Assembly: GCF_000234665.1 (NCBI RefSeq)
Contig: NC_018336.1
Location: 1,281,069 to 1,345,068 of the forward strand
Length of the DNA stretch: 64,000 bases
Direction of reading: 5' to 3'
Source of the DNA: Leishmania mexicana MHOM/GT/2001/U1103
Lineage: Eukaryota; Euglenozoa; Kinetoplastea; Trypanosomatida; Trypanosomatidae
Shown: piece after piece, positions 12,475-22,448 of the stretch
How positions within the stretch are numbered: the first letter of the stretch is position 1
How the letters are laid out: each line of letters opens with the position of its first letter
Position numbers and translations under genes: made by a program
The notes under the pieces: model-generated
Seen by the model: only the letters and a program-made list of their open reading frames with translations
Told to the model about the DNA's origin: nothing
Databases searched by the model: none

Positions 12475-12574
12475 NNNNNNNNNNNNNNNNNNNNNNNNNN
12501 NNNNNNNNNNNNNNNNNNNNNNNNNNNNNNNNNNNNNNNNNNNNNNNNNNNNNNNNNNNNNNNNNNNNNNNNNN
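12475..12574. other. assembly gap (100 N)
   Basis: Exactly 100 N, a conventional placeholder for unknown length. The right flank starts inside the 1.19-kb repeat at the point equal to 10937 of copy 1, so the missing sequence should include the 5' part of repeat copy 2. Confidence 0.95.
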
Positions 12575-13133
12575 TGCATGCGACCGGGTGGGCTGATGCG
12601 GCGCAGACGGCGGGAGGCATGACGAGGGCACCGGGGACGGCGCCATCGAGTCATCGGGTGCCCACTGTGGAGAGCCGCCACGCCACATAATGGGATGCCG
12701 CGGCTGGAGCGTACTGAGGGGCAAAGCACGGCGTACGGGCCGTGTGCGCGGGACCTCGGAAGGGCCCTGGCCGCTGACGCTGGCGATGCTCCTCCTTGCG
12801 GTCGTGCGGCACGCACCTGGACCGCCCCTCTTCCCCAGCACCGGCACGACAGGCGCGACCGCCACCCGCCCTCGAGGAGGACCGTAGACGCGGCCCGCTT
12901 GTATGGTGGCGTGCGGCCCCGCCGAGTGTGTTTGGCGCCGGTCGCGCCGCACGCACAGGAGGAGCAGGCGATGAAGGGGCGGGGCGAGCGTGCGGGACGC
13001 ATGGCGCGATTCGACGGGCGGTGTCGTCCTAGGGGAGGGGTATTTGGCGCCAGTGCGACAGAGCTAGGTGAACTGTGGCCGCATGCCGATGCTTGTCGAC
13101 ATGCTCGTGTTGGGGCTGACACACACCGCCAAG
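12575..13133 (+). repeat. 1.19-kb repeat, copy 2 (5' part lost in gap)
   Basis: Nearly identical to 10937-11497. Differences seen include a 3-base deletion in the gacgggcggaggtgtcg block (here gacgggcggtgtcg) and single substitutions near the 3' end (acacaccgcc for acacgccggc). The match stops near 13133. Confidence 0.75.
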
Positions 13134-15205
13134 GAGGAGGCGTTTCTCGACACCTTGCACATTTTGATTTATATTCTTTGTTTTTAATGTGTCGTTTGGC
13201 GCATACGTGCCGGTGCCGTAGCATCACTGTTGTTCCCCTTCATAGTTCACTTTTGTTTTGGCTTAGTTGTTGGCCGCCTGGCGTAGTGGCCATCATCATG
13301 CGGTGTCCTCTGCGTGATTCTTTCCCACACTCCGTGTCTCGGTGTGGGTGATGGGTGTGGAACCGATTGGCGGACGTTGATGATGAATATTCTGTGTTTT
13401 GTGTGTGTCTCTTCTTTTTTTAAATGCTTCTCTGCACGCTATGTTCGCTTCTGGAGTTGTGTGTTTACGTGGGCAGCGCTTCATCTTAGTTCTACGTCTC
13501 TCCGTCCTTTCTGGATATTGCGGCCCCTCACAGGAGATGCAGGGTGCACGTTCTCCGCCCTTCCTGTGCGCATCCGCTCTCTGCAAGAGAGGCGAAGCGG
13601 TGAAGGAAGGGTGCGCAGTGAGAGTAGGGAAGGCGGAAAGAGAGCAAAGGAGGAACACCTGCAACGCACCTAGGTGCATACAGGTGTGTTGCTGTAGCAT
13701 AGATCAAGGACAAGGTGGGACTGAGGGCTCGTTTTCCCATAACACCGGTGCGATACATGTGCGACCGAACCTCCTATGGCTGAGGTGCAGGTCATGGAAC
13801 CTGCACTACCGCGGAGGAGCGAACAGGGGGCATCACACATACACACACAGACACACCAAGAAAGTATTGTTGATGAAGAAGCCAACACACACCTGGATTC
13901 GTCAGTAGCATTTTTCTCGTCTCTTCTATCTATTGTGTTCGAGTGCGCGTCTCTCGCTCGCTCGCCGTCGATGTGTGTTCATGTGTACCTGATCACGTAA
14001 TTCTGCCTTGCTCTGCTCTATTCTTGCGGGTGTTTATCTTTTCTCGTCTGCGCTCACCCTGTCTCCATTCGCTTACCACGTCTGCAAGCCTTTTTCGCGC
14101 GCGTTTCACTGTGTGCTCGATGCCCGTCCGCTCTGCACACACACAGACTCTCTCTCTCTCTGCATCTCTCTTCTTTTTCTTCTGTCCTGTTTGTTATTAT
14201 TATTATTTTCGGTGTTGCACACATACATACATGTAGATATTTATATATACATGTATATATTTATATGTGTTGATGCGTGTGTATAATTGTGTGCACGTGC
14301 GCCTGTATGCTCGTGTTGGCATGCTTCCGTCGCTGTTGTTGTCTTCCGCCTCCGTCGTGTGTATATTAAGAGTGTGCGCCGTAATTGCAGACAAATCAAG
14401 AAAAAAAGGGGGCTAGGCGCGTGCACGCCAATGCGTGCGAGTGGACTCCACCTGAGTGCAAGGAGCGGAACGCGACCCATGTGCGCGTTTTGTGAGTGGA
14501 AGGGAGGACGCTGGAGTGGTGGGCTGACGAGCGGGACAAGCGCACGAACGTCTCTCAGAAGTGCCCCATTGCCTCCGCCCTCATCACCTTGTTCGAAAGA
14601 TGGGGTTCATAGAAGAAAGGGCATGCTTGTGCACTGGTGTAACAGCGACTTGTCGCTCTGTGCATCTCGTTGGAGAAGTCGAGGGTCATCCAGACTCCAG
14701 CTATCTCTCTCGCTGTGCAGGTTGTTCTACACCTCTGTGAGTACATATAAACCGTGTCTCCCCACCTCTTCTGTGTTTTTTTTTTGTTCTGGCTCTCTCC
14801 TCTCGCATGCATGGCCGCTGCTCTCTGTTGATTTCCCCTCTCTGCACCCACTCAACTCGTGCGCACGCATGTACCCACGACGGCGATCAAACCCCCTCCC
14901 CATTCACTGGGAAGGCTTAGGTGACGAGAGAAAGCTTCAACTGCGTCTCGTAGGCAAGCTCTCTTGGCTTGGTTCTTCCCTGCTGCCCTCTCGCTCTTCC
15001 TTGATGTGTTTTGCTTCTGTTTCTCGTGTGCCACCTATTGAGGTAAATATTTTTCTGCTCCACGTCTTCCGCTTCTTGCTCTCGCTCCGTCGGCTGATTC
15101 GTCCTTTCTGCAGGGCGATGAGTGCTGGCCCCTTCTTTTGCCTGCTCTCTCGTGTGTGCGCTACTACTACTATAACGGTGGGCGGCCTCACACGGCTGCC
15201 GACTC
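13134..15205. other. spacer with AT-rich palindrome, no gene seen
   Basis: Mostly pyrimidine-rich spacer. An AT-rich island at about 14218-14290 contains an 18-bp perfect palindrome at 14243-14260. A 318-residue open frame at 14287-15243 has no domain and the composition of spacer, so it is not called. Confidence 0.5.
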
Positions 15206-15244
15206 CCCTCGAGCCTTCCTCTTTTCCCATAATCCTGGACTGAG
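15206..15244 (+). promoter_or_regulatory. candidate spliced-leader acceptor for the 15305 gene
   Basis: A pyrimidine tract at 15206-15229 is followed by AG at 15243-15244, giving a 5'UTR of about 60 nt to ATG 15305. Prediction only. Confidence 0.35.
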
Positions 15245-15304
15245 TCGACCCGTGCGTACTTGGGCAGTCCCACCTCGTATTTCGTAGAAGGTCACCTCGA
15301 CAAA

Positions 15305-18300
15305 ATGGGGCGACGCAAGCGTGTAGAGTCCGCGAAGACTGCAGAGATGCGGCGAAACCAGGGCGAGGACAGGGGAAGAGGATCCATGGGCGTGTGCAGC
15401 CCAAGCCGTAGCAATAACAAGAACAGTAGCATCCAAGCGCCAAGCGGTGGTGGTGGTGGTAGTGACCACGTCTCCCGAAGAGGTTCTTTCGCCGTGCGGG
15501 GAGGCGACATGGCTCGCGAGCACACTAGCAAGCACCTTAGTCGTAACCAGCCCAGGAGTGGGTCCTCTTTCCGTCGCCCTCCTCAGCAGCAGGGTGTTGG
15601 CGGCGGCCCGCCACCCAACAGCACCTTGAACTTCGTTCCACCCTCGCAGCAGTACCAGCTTCACTCGTCACACCAACCCTACCCTTGTGCGCCACAGCAA
15701 GAACAGCAACCGTACCCACAGGGCATAGGGTTTCCCTCTACAGCGCACCTGATGAACCTCAGCAACGGCCAAGCGTGTGGCAATGATGGTAGTGCACGTC
15801 ACCACCACAACGGCTCGATCCAGCCCGGCGAGTTTTCAGGAAATCCCTTGGTTGCGCGCCTCAATGGCCGGCTCCTCTTCACTGCAGTCGGCGCGACTCA
15901 GGAGCCTCAGCAGCAGCACGCACCCTATCCGTCTTCTCCAGGGTATGACAGGAATTTGAACTGGTCCACACAAAATGGTCAGGGGCAGCCGTACCCACCG
16001 TACTGCGGCAGCCATTCGTTTCTGCCGCAGCAGTTCACCACCGTTCGCAATCTACCACCGCTTCCCTACGTAATGACGCCTCAAGGTATGATGGCGCCGC
16101 CACCTCTGTATCTGCTCCCCATGCAAGGCTCTCCCCTCATGGCCTACATGCCACCGCAGCAGCAGCAGCAACAAGAGCACTGTGAGCATCAAGACAAGAG
16201 CAACCGAGAGGCACCGTTGCAGCACAACGCGATGAACGGTAACGTCATGCCTGCGTCACCGCTGGCTCCGTACGGTTCGCAGCAGCATGTTCTGCTTGAT
16301 CGGCCACAGGTGGTGTCACCCCAGCCGACGCTGGTGAGACATCCGTCGTTCCTTGCGGAGAAGAGCACCGCGACTAGGGTGGCCCCCACTGCCGCGCCGC
16401 CGACAGCAGCTGATCCGCCAGCAGCGGCAACAGCAGCTGGCTGCATTCTCTTGCCTCGCACACAGAGCATTCTTAATCGCGTCTCCAGCTTCAGGAAGGC
16501 AGCGCAGCCCGCGTCAAAGGGTGATCAGGCGCGTCAGGAAGAGGTCCACATGCAGCAGCGACTCTATGCGCGGGAGCAGGAGCGACTTCGATTGCAACAG
16601 GAGATGCATGCCCGGGAGGCGGCCAACAAAGCTGCTCGAGAAGAGCGGCTGCATAAGCTACTGCAGCGCCAACCGTCTCGCAACTTCGCACAGGAGTCGA
16701 CTAGGAATGCCGCTCCGCGCGTGCTGATGGAGTCACCCAAGTCGAGTCGCGTCAGCAGCGATAACGCGTCGGAGGGTCGCCCAGCCCCACCATCCGAACC
16801 CGTGCTCGCTCTAAAGCAGGCGTCTTCTGCTCGTTCGTCATCGACTCATCCGACAACCGACGTACCGGCGTCCTCTCAAGAGTCACTGGATCATCGGCTG
16901 CCCATGTCGGTTGCCCGTTTGCACAGCCCCGCCGGATCACACGTCAGCAGGGGGAGCCTCGGCATGGCTGCGTCGAGTAGTGGGGCGACAGCCGTGATAG
17001 CGAAGGGTAAAGGCCCTTCTGGGGACGCTAGCACTGCGACTGCTGTTGTGGATGTGCCGGCTGCACCAGCGGTGGGGACGCAGAAGCTCTGGCACCGCTG
17101 CCCGTCTCTCGTCCTGTACGAGATTCCGCTGCGCTGCGCCAAGACGGTGACCGGAAAGGGTGAGGAGCAGATCGACTGCTCGACGTTCCCGGTGCGACTC
17201 GTTGGCAGCAGGCTGCGCGTCATCGATGCGGCGAAGCAGACAACGACTGAGTATGCGATAGACGAAATTGTCACACATCGACAAGGCTCAACATTTGTAG
17301 AGTCAAAGCTTTTCCAGCAGGTCGGCGAAGTGCTGGTCGCTGGATACAGTGCGTCCGTGCTGAGCCTTGACTCAAAGGGACTTGCCAAGCCCGTTTCCGC
17401 CTTTGACAGTGCGGCGTGGCTTGCTAAGCAGCGCCTGCTTAGGAACTTGATAGGTACGGTGAAGAACATGCAGTCTACGTACAGCAAGGAGGTTGGCAGC
17501 CGCGACTTCTTCGAGGCAGCTTTCTCCTTCGCACTTGTCAAGAAGGTGTCGGCAAAGAAGGCGGCGGAGTGGAACACGACGAACCGTGCCACCTCACAGC
17601 GGGGGTACGAGGTGGTGGACCTTCTTCAGACCGAGCCGACGGTTGTCCAACTCAAGATGCACAGCAGCGTTCTGTTTGGCCACCGCCTCGACGGTGTCGA
17701 GTACCGCGCACTGCGCAGTGAGTCAGAGTTCACGAAAGCGCTGGCGAGTGCGCAGGCGAACGCCAACATCGTGTTGGGCCGCCTGGCCGACGCCGTCGCC
17801 GCTGACCCGAACGACGAGGCAGCGGCTAGGGAACAGACGTCTGTCTTTCAGGTGGTAACGTGTGTGCTGACGCACTGTAAGGCTGGTGCCGTGTCGCTGC
17901 AGGAGCAGATGACGGAGCCCGCAGAGGCGGTCTACAAGCGAGAAGCGGAGAGCGATGTCATCTCGTCCGATGACGAAGATGACGCAAATGCGTTTGGGGC
18001 GTTCCAGTCGCACAATGTACCGTCTGCCTGCAGCGACATAATTATGAACTGCCTCACCTGCATCGGCGCTCAGCAGAGCCACGACCTGTGGACCGCCGCA
18101 CTGGAGCACAGCCATGGCATGGCGCCAACTTCCCTCTTTGACACCGCCTTTGGCGGCCCGGCGTACACGGTGGTTCTCGCCAGTATGGACCCCACGAAGG
18201 TCGAGTCTGCCGAGACACTTGTCACGCAGTCCGCGATGTCCATGAAGCTGCACCGCCGCCCTCTTAACGGCTCTGCGCGCCGCCTTATCCGAACCTCCAA

Positions 18301-18472
18301 GTACATGACGGCAGTCTTACAGAAGAAATTGAACCGTGCAAACTGCCCATCTGGCCCTCAGCAGCGCAGCTGGATGGCGGACATCTGCAAGTATGCTGAG
18401 ACACTAGACTCGCTCCGTAAAGTGCTGCGCTCCGTCGAAGCAACTCGGCTCAGCGTATCCGGTTCCGCCTAG
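15305..18472 (+). CDS. kinesin-like pseudomotor protein with Gln/Pro-rich N-terminus
   Basis: 1055 residues from ATG 15305 (MGRRKRVESAK) to TAG 18470-18472. Residues 1-400 are low complexity, rich in Gln, Pro, Tyr and His, and contain LMNLS at residue 149. Residues about 402-458 form a charged, probably coiled-coil segment. The conserved region (about 590-1055) follows kinesin-head order: VLVAGYSASVLSLDSKG at about 675-691 where kinesins have GYNxTxFAYGQTGSGKT, with the P-loop lost; an element ending YEVVDLL; and FDTAFGGPAYTVVLASMDP from about 945, matching the LGGNSKTLMIANISP element. An acidic insert, ISSDDEDDANAFG, interrupts the region. The head is C-terminal, as in 22449-25754. It is probably a cytoskeletal, nucleotide-free kinesin relative; the function is not known. 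Confidence 0.75.
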   Translation: MGRRKRVESAKTAEMRRNQGEDRGRGSMGVCSPSRSNNKNSSIQAPSGGGGGSDHVSRRGSFAVRGGDMAREHTSKHLSRNQPRSGSSFRRPPQQQGVGGGPPPNSTLNFVPPSQQYQLHSSHQPYPCAPQQEQQPYPQGIGFPSTAHLMNLSNGQACGNDGSARHHHNGSIQPGEFSGNPLVARLNGRLLFTAVGATQEPQQQHAPYPSSPGYDRNLNWSTQNGQGQPYPPYCGSHSFLPQQFTTVRNLPPLPYVMTPQGMMAPPPLYLLPMQGSPLMAYMPPQQQQQQEHCEHQDKSNREAPLQHNAMNGNVMPASPLAPYGSQQHVLLDRPQVVSPQPTLVRHPSFLAEKSTATRVAPTAAPPTAADPPAAATAAGCILLPRTQSILNRVSSFRKAAQPASKGDQARQEEVHMQQRLYAREQERLRLQQEMHAREAANKAAREERLHKLLQRQPSRNFAQESTRNAAPRVLMESPKSSRVSSDNASEGRPAPPSEPVLALKQASSARSSSTHPTTDVPASSQESLDHRLPMSVARLHSPAGSHVSRGSLGMAASSSGATAVIAKGKGPSGDASTATAVVDVPAAPAVGTQKLWHRCPSLVLYEIPLRCAKTVTGKGEEQIDCSTFPVRLVGSRLRVIDAAKQTTTEYAIDEIVTHRQGSTFVESKLFQQVGEVLVAGYSASVLSLDSKGLAKPVSAFDSAAWLAKQRLLRNLIGTVKNMQSTYSKEVGSRDFFEAAFSFALVKKVSAKKAAEWNTTNRATSQRGYEVVDLLQTEPTVVQLKMHSSVLFGHRLDGVEYRALRSESEFTKALASAQANANIVLGRLADAVAADPNDEAAAREQTSVFQVVTCVLTHCKAGAVSLQEQMTEPAEAVYKREAESDVISSDDEDDANAFGAFQSHNVPSACSDIIMNCLTCIGAQQSHDLWTAALEHSHGMAPTSLFDTAFGGPAYTVVLASMDPTKVESAETLVTQSAMSMKLHRRPLNGSARRLIRTSKYMTAVLQKKLNRANCPSGPQQRSWMADICKYAETLDSLRKVLRSVEATRLSVSGSA

Positions 18473-20322
18473 TGCGACCGGACTCTTGAGCACACCAAGT
18501 CGCACATACCGATGCACACACACACACACACACAGGAAGGCGGGTGGGGGCTGGGAGGCGCACGCACGCACGTGTGAGATCGACCAGCCACTCTTCTTGG
18601 TGCCAAGGTGGACGCAGCAATGTGTCGGCAGCACTACGGGGGTGTTCTTTGTGCTTCTGCCTGACTGCTGCCTTGGGCATCGGTGTCGCAGACACTTTTT
18701 TCTCTTGGTTTATTCTTTTGTTCGTCTTTGGCTGCCTGCCATCATTTCGGTGCGTGCGCGCGTGGGGGCTGAGAGCCATGGGGGCGGTGCCTGCCTCTTC
18801 CTTCCCCTCGCACTCTCCTTTTTTGTTTCGCTTGGGAGGCTGCGCCTCTGTCATTCTATTTCTTCGTTTTCTTTTCTACGGCTCCTTTTGCCCTACCTAA
18901 TCGGTTTCACTGTGGGCTGTGTGGGCGCTTCGTGCCGTGGCGATCGTCGCTCTCCCCCTCCTCCATGTGTGAGTGTGTGTATGTGTGCCTGTGCCTGTGC
19001 GGATCTCCGTCTTTCTGTATGTGCGCACGTTGGGTTCTTTGCTGCCACAGGAGAGTCGTCTGGTGGTGGTGGTGGGGGGGCGGTGATGGTGTTGGGCATT
19101 CTGATGTCTCTGCGCGTCACGTCGTGCTTCCATTTGCTGTGCTGGGCTTGCGAGCTCTTTTGGATTTCTTTCTCTCTCCTGCAGTGTGTGCACGCGTGGC
19201 GGTTTGTTTACGTCTTGAGTTCGTGGCTCACGCCACTTGATCACAGCCCTCCCCACGCTTCGCACGTAAGCACACGTGTGTGCGTGTACGCGTTTGCGTG
19301 ATCTTGGCGGCTTTTCTTTTGTGGATCACTCTTGCTGTTTCCCTAGATGTGTGCCAGCTTCGGTGCCATCATTCTTTTTTCCCTCTCGTCCTCGCATGTC
19401 TCCTCTGGTGTTCTCACTTCTTGACACCCCGCCCACTTCCATGTGAAACACACTCACACACGCAGGACATCCTCCGTTCTCGCTGGACCTGACGGTGATA
19501 TGTGCATAACGCTGTGCCGCCCCAGCTGCTGCTTCGGCCTTCCTGCCACTCTTTCTTTACTCCCTTCACTTGTGCATACACACACACACACATACACACG
19601 CAGACATGAGTGCTGTGCCCAACATTGCATCTGACCCCCCACCCCACGTTGTATTCTTTTCCTCTGTTGGTGGGAGTGTCTGCAGTTTTCCCTTCTCAGT
19701 GATTGTGCGCATTTTTCTTTCCCGTTTTCTTATTTTTATTGCGGCAGCGCTTCTTCTCTCACCCCCTGCACCACCGCCTCTCGTGTTATTCCTTTCGGCC
19801 ACATGCGCATATATACTTTTCTGCTCGCTTACCGTTGTCGAACTGTGGACGATGACCAGCACCTTAGAGGTGGGGGTTGGCGGGGGGGGTTGAGGGCGGA
19901 CGAGGGTGTAGGAGTGGCGCTGCTGATGAGCCATGTAGCAAAGGAGGCGCACGACGGCACGTTTGTGAGCCTCTTTGTCTTTCCAAGTTTTTTTCCTATT
20001 TGAGTGTGTCTGAACCCGCTTCGTTTTCGCTTTGCTCTCTCTCTCTCTGTGTTTGTGTTTTCATGTCTCGTGTTCACTTCTTCCCCCGCTTCGTCGTTGG
20101 ATGGCGCGCTGGTATGTCTGGAACCGTGTTCGCGCTCGCGTTGAATGCGAGTCCGCGCAAGCGTGCCACAGCACCTGTTATCTCCCCCCTCCTCCCTTTT
20201 CTCTGTCGTACTCCTACCTTTCCGTTTATCACGTACAGGCTCACGGGCTCACATATGGTTTACCTCGTTCGCTGTTGTCGTATTGCAGACACGCACGCAC
20301 ATAATTCCCTCATGCGCAGCGG
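18473..20322. other. spacer, no gene seen
   Basis: Contains a CA tract at about 18515-18534 just past the stop, a short G run near 19074-19081 and many C/T tracts. Open frames of up to 271 residues here are Cys/Phe/Leu/Ser low complexity and not called. Confidence 0.5.
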
Positions 20323-21039
20323 TTGCGTGTACCTCACCATACCACTCCCTGGCGGGCTGCAGACGGACTCTCCCGCTTTTCGGAGCGCCCTTACTCGGCA
20401 TGGGCACATGGTGCAATACAAACATACATCAAGTCAGGAGCGGCCGCCGTGCTTTCTGACACACCCATTGCCACAGAGAGACGAGGCTGCGGGTCCCCTT
20501 GCTTGCATCCACAGCACTGACTGTTGAGCAACGTGGATGGGGCTTGATCTGCCGGGAAGACAACTTCATCAACCAAGAGATGCAGGGAAGCGAGTGTGTT
20601 CGTTTTTGTGGGCTCTCTCTCCGTCTTCGTGGCGCTCTGCGTGTGGTCCTCTACGGTGGAAGGCGGCATATCGCGACGTTCCTGCATACAGATGTGCTGC
20701 CGGTAATGGCTCGCAGCGTGCGCCCCTCATTTCAGTTTGTCTGTGGCTCTATCGAGCTCCATCACAGCGACGACCTTGACTGCGTTGCACGATCAGCTAT
20801 GCCGAAGGCGCCAACGCCAACTGCGTGGATCAAGGACCCCGGTCACCGCTCTCACATGTCAAGACGCCATCCCCCGAAGACCTGGAAAGCGATGCGGCAC
20901 GCTGAGACTAGGGCTCCTCGGCAGCAGCCGTTTCTCATCACAGGAACAACGATGCCGAACTGACAAGACGACACGAGCCCACCCTCTCCATGTTCAAAAA
21001 GGGCAACTCCCCGTAATTACGATTTCTGCAACGGGAAGT
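20323..21039 (+). repeat. probable decayed non-LTR retroposon (RNase H remnant)
   Basis: Base composition changes from pyrimidine-rich spacer to mixed. One frame reads YIKSGAAAVLSD, reminiscent of the start of an ingi/L1Tc RNase H domain. Another reads FQFVCGSIELHHSDDLDCVA and then PTPTAWIKD, reminiscent of the end of that domain (QFVxxHCGxxxNExADxxA, then YPAWVTD in intact elements as I recall them). Stops and frameshifts separate the pieces, so nothing is translated. It runs directly into the 1.19-kb repeat at 21040, suggesting both are parts of one degenerate element. The assignment is tentative. Confidence 0.38.
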
Positions 21040-21598
21040 GACTGGTAGTGGCCGCATGGGGTACAGCCCATGTGGTGCCCGCTGCTCCGCTAGCGGTGTG
21101 GTGCCCCCGGGCCCCACCAGTGTCTTCGCCCCCTGCCCGCCTGCTCCACGAGGGCGTCTGGCCCGGCGATGTGCCTGATATCGTATGCGGGACTCGCCTA
21201 TCGATGGGCGCCGACAGCAGCCCGCGTTTCACGCCATGGACCTGCACGCGGTGATGTGGGCAGACATGTCTCGCTTGCGCTGCATGGGCTTCCACCGTCG
21301 GGCGTTTGCCGCTGTCCCCTGTGCCCCTCAGCACGACAAGCCATGAGCGCTGTGTGCGCAGGCGCATGTCTGTGTGCGGATTCCCGGGAAGGCGTGGCGC
21401 CGCTGCCGCCGCGGACTCACGGCAGCGCCACGCCTGTTGCGGCACATGCAGGCAGGGCATCCAGACACGTCCCCGGGCAACAACGCCGGCGCTGTCACGC
21501 ACGGCTGGCATGGTGCATCAGATGCGAGCCAAGCATCCAGAGGGCAGCCGTGCGCGGGCGATAGGGGGAGGGAAGGCGCATGCAGGGCCACACCGGTC
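21040..21598 (+). repeat. 1.19-kb repeat, copy 3 (3' part lost in gap)
   Basis: From gactggtagtggccgc onward it matches 10312-10870 with no difference noticed, then enters the second assembly gap. The sequence to its left differs from that of copy 1. Confidence 0.78.
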
Positions 21599-21698
21599 NN
21601 NNNNNNNNNNNNNNNNNNNNNNNNNNNNNNNNNNNNNNNNNNNNNNNNNNNNNNNNNNNNNNNNNNNNNNNNNNNNNNNNNNNNNNNNNNNNNNNNNN
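21599..21698. other. assembly gap (100 N)
   Basis: 100 N placeholder inside repeat copy 3. In copy 1 the corresponding place is followed by a C-rich stretch (10867-10908) and then the point where repeat copy 2 resumes after its own gap. Confidence 0.95.
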
Positions 21699-22364
21699 AG
21701 GAGTCGGTGCTGCCATTACTGCTGCCACCGTCCCTTCCTTCGCCACCTCCTCTATCTCTGTGCTTATTTTTACTTGCCCTGTCTTCATCGCCGGTGCCCC
21801 CCCCCTCCCCCGCACTCTATGCTACCCAATGGCCCGCTGTCGACCCACTGACTCATCAGTGATTCATCGACGTTTTTTTTTGTGCGTTCTCCTTCTCTCG
21901 TGGCTTTCCGCAGGAACGGATTGAAGGATCGACCTCATTTAGTCGCTTGCGGCGCACAACCCCCACCCACCCACCCATCTTCCTTCATTGTTACACACTC
22001 GTATACACAAACAGTGCGCGAGCCGCTTCACAGTTGTGTGTTCTCTTTCTTTTTTGGTTTTCGCTGCACTCCGTGGTTTGTTTCCTTTTTTTCCTTTGCC
22101 GATCAGCGGCTCCCTCCCTCGCAGCGTGCCGCTGTTCTCGCGTGATAATTCTCTCTCCGTACTTGCGTGTAGTACCTCGCCTCGGCGTTGGCATTGGCGC
22201 CTTCGTCGCATTGCGCGTATTCGCACTCTTCGTTGTGTGACCATTCCCTCCATCGCCGGTGCGTTTCTGAGCGCAAATCCCAGTTGTCACCGCTGTGCCG
22301 CCGCTAGTTGTTGATCTGTTTATGCCAGCGGTGCCTCCAGGAACTGTTGCCCCACTATCCCGAA
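21699..22364. other. spacer upstream of the 22449 gene
   Basis: Pyrimidine-rich, with T runs at about 21872-21880 and 22081-22097. No gene was recognised. Confidence 0.5.
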
Positions 22365-22382
22365 CTCGTTCCCCTCTTCCAG
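22365..22382 (+). promoter_or_regulatory. candidate spliced-leader acceptor for the 22449 gene
   Basis: The tract cgttcccctcttcc leads to AG at 22381-22382, 66 nt before ATG 22449. If used, it excludes the in-frame upstream extension that begins at a TTG codon. Prediction only. Confidence 0.35.
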
Positions 22383-22448
22383 CTCCTGCGCAAGACAGAG
22401 AACAGAGTCACAGGCACACAGCTCAACAGTGACACTCACGGACACCAC

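Noticed and set aside
14287..15243. 318-residue open frame before the 15305 gene
   Set aside because: Low-complexity translation of spacer sequence with no motif, and it overlaps the likely splice signal of the real gene.
18486..19301. 271-residue open frame after the 15305 gene
   Set aside because: It starts in a CA microsatellite and encodes Cys/Phe/Leu/Ser-rich text from pyrimidine tracts; there is no domain or coding bias.
22308..22448. N-terminal extension of the 22449 protein including a PELVPLFQLL segment
   Set aside because: It has no ATG, and a likely splice acceptor at 22381-22382 falls inside it.
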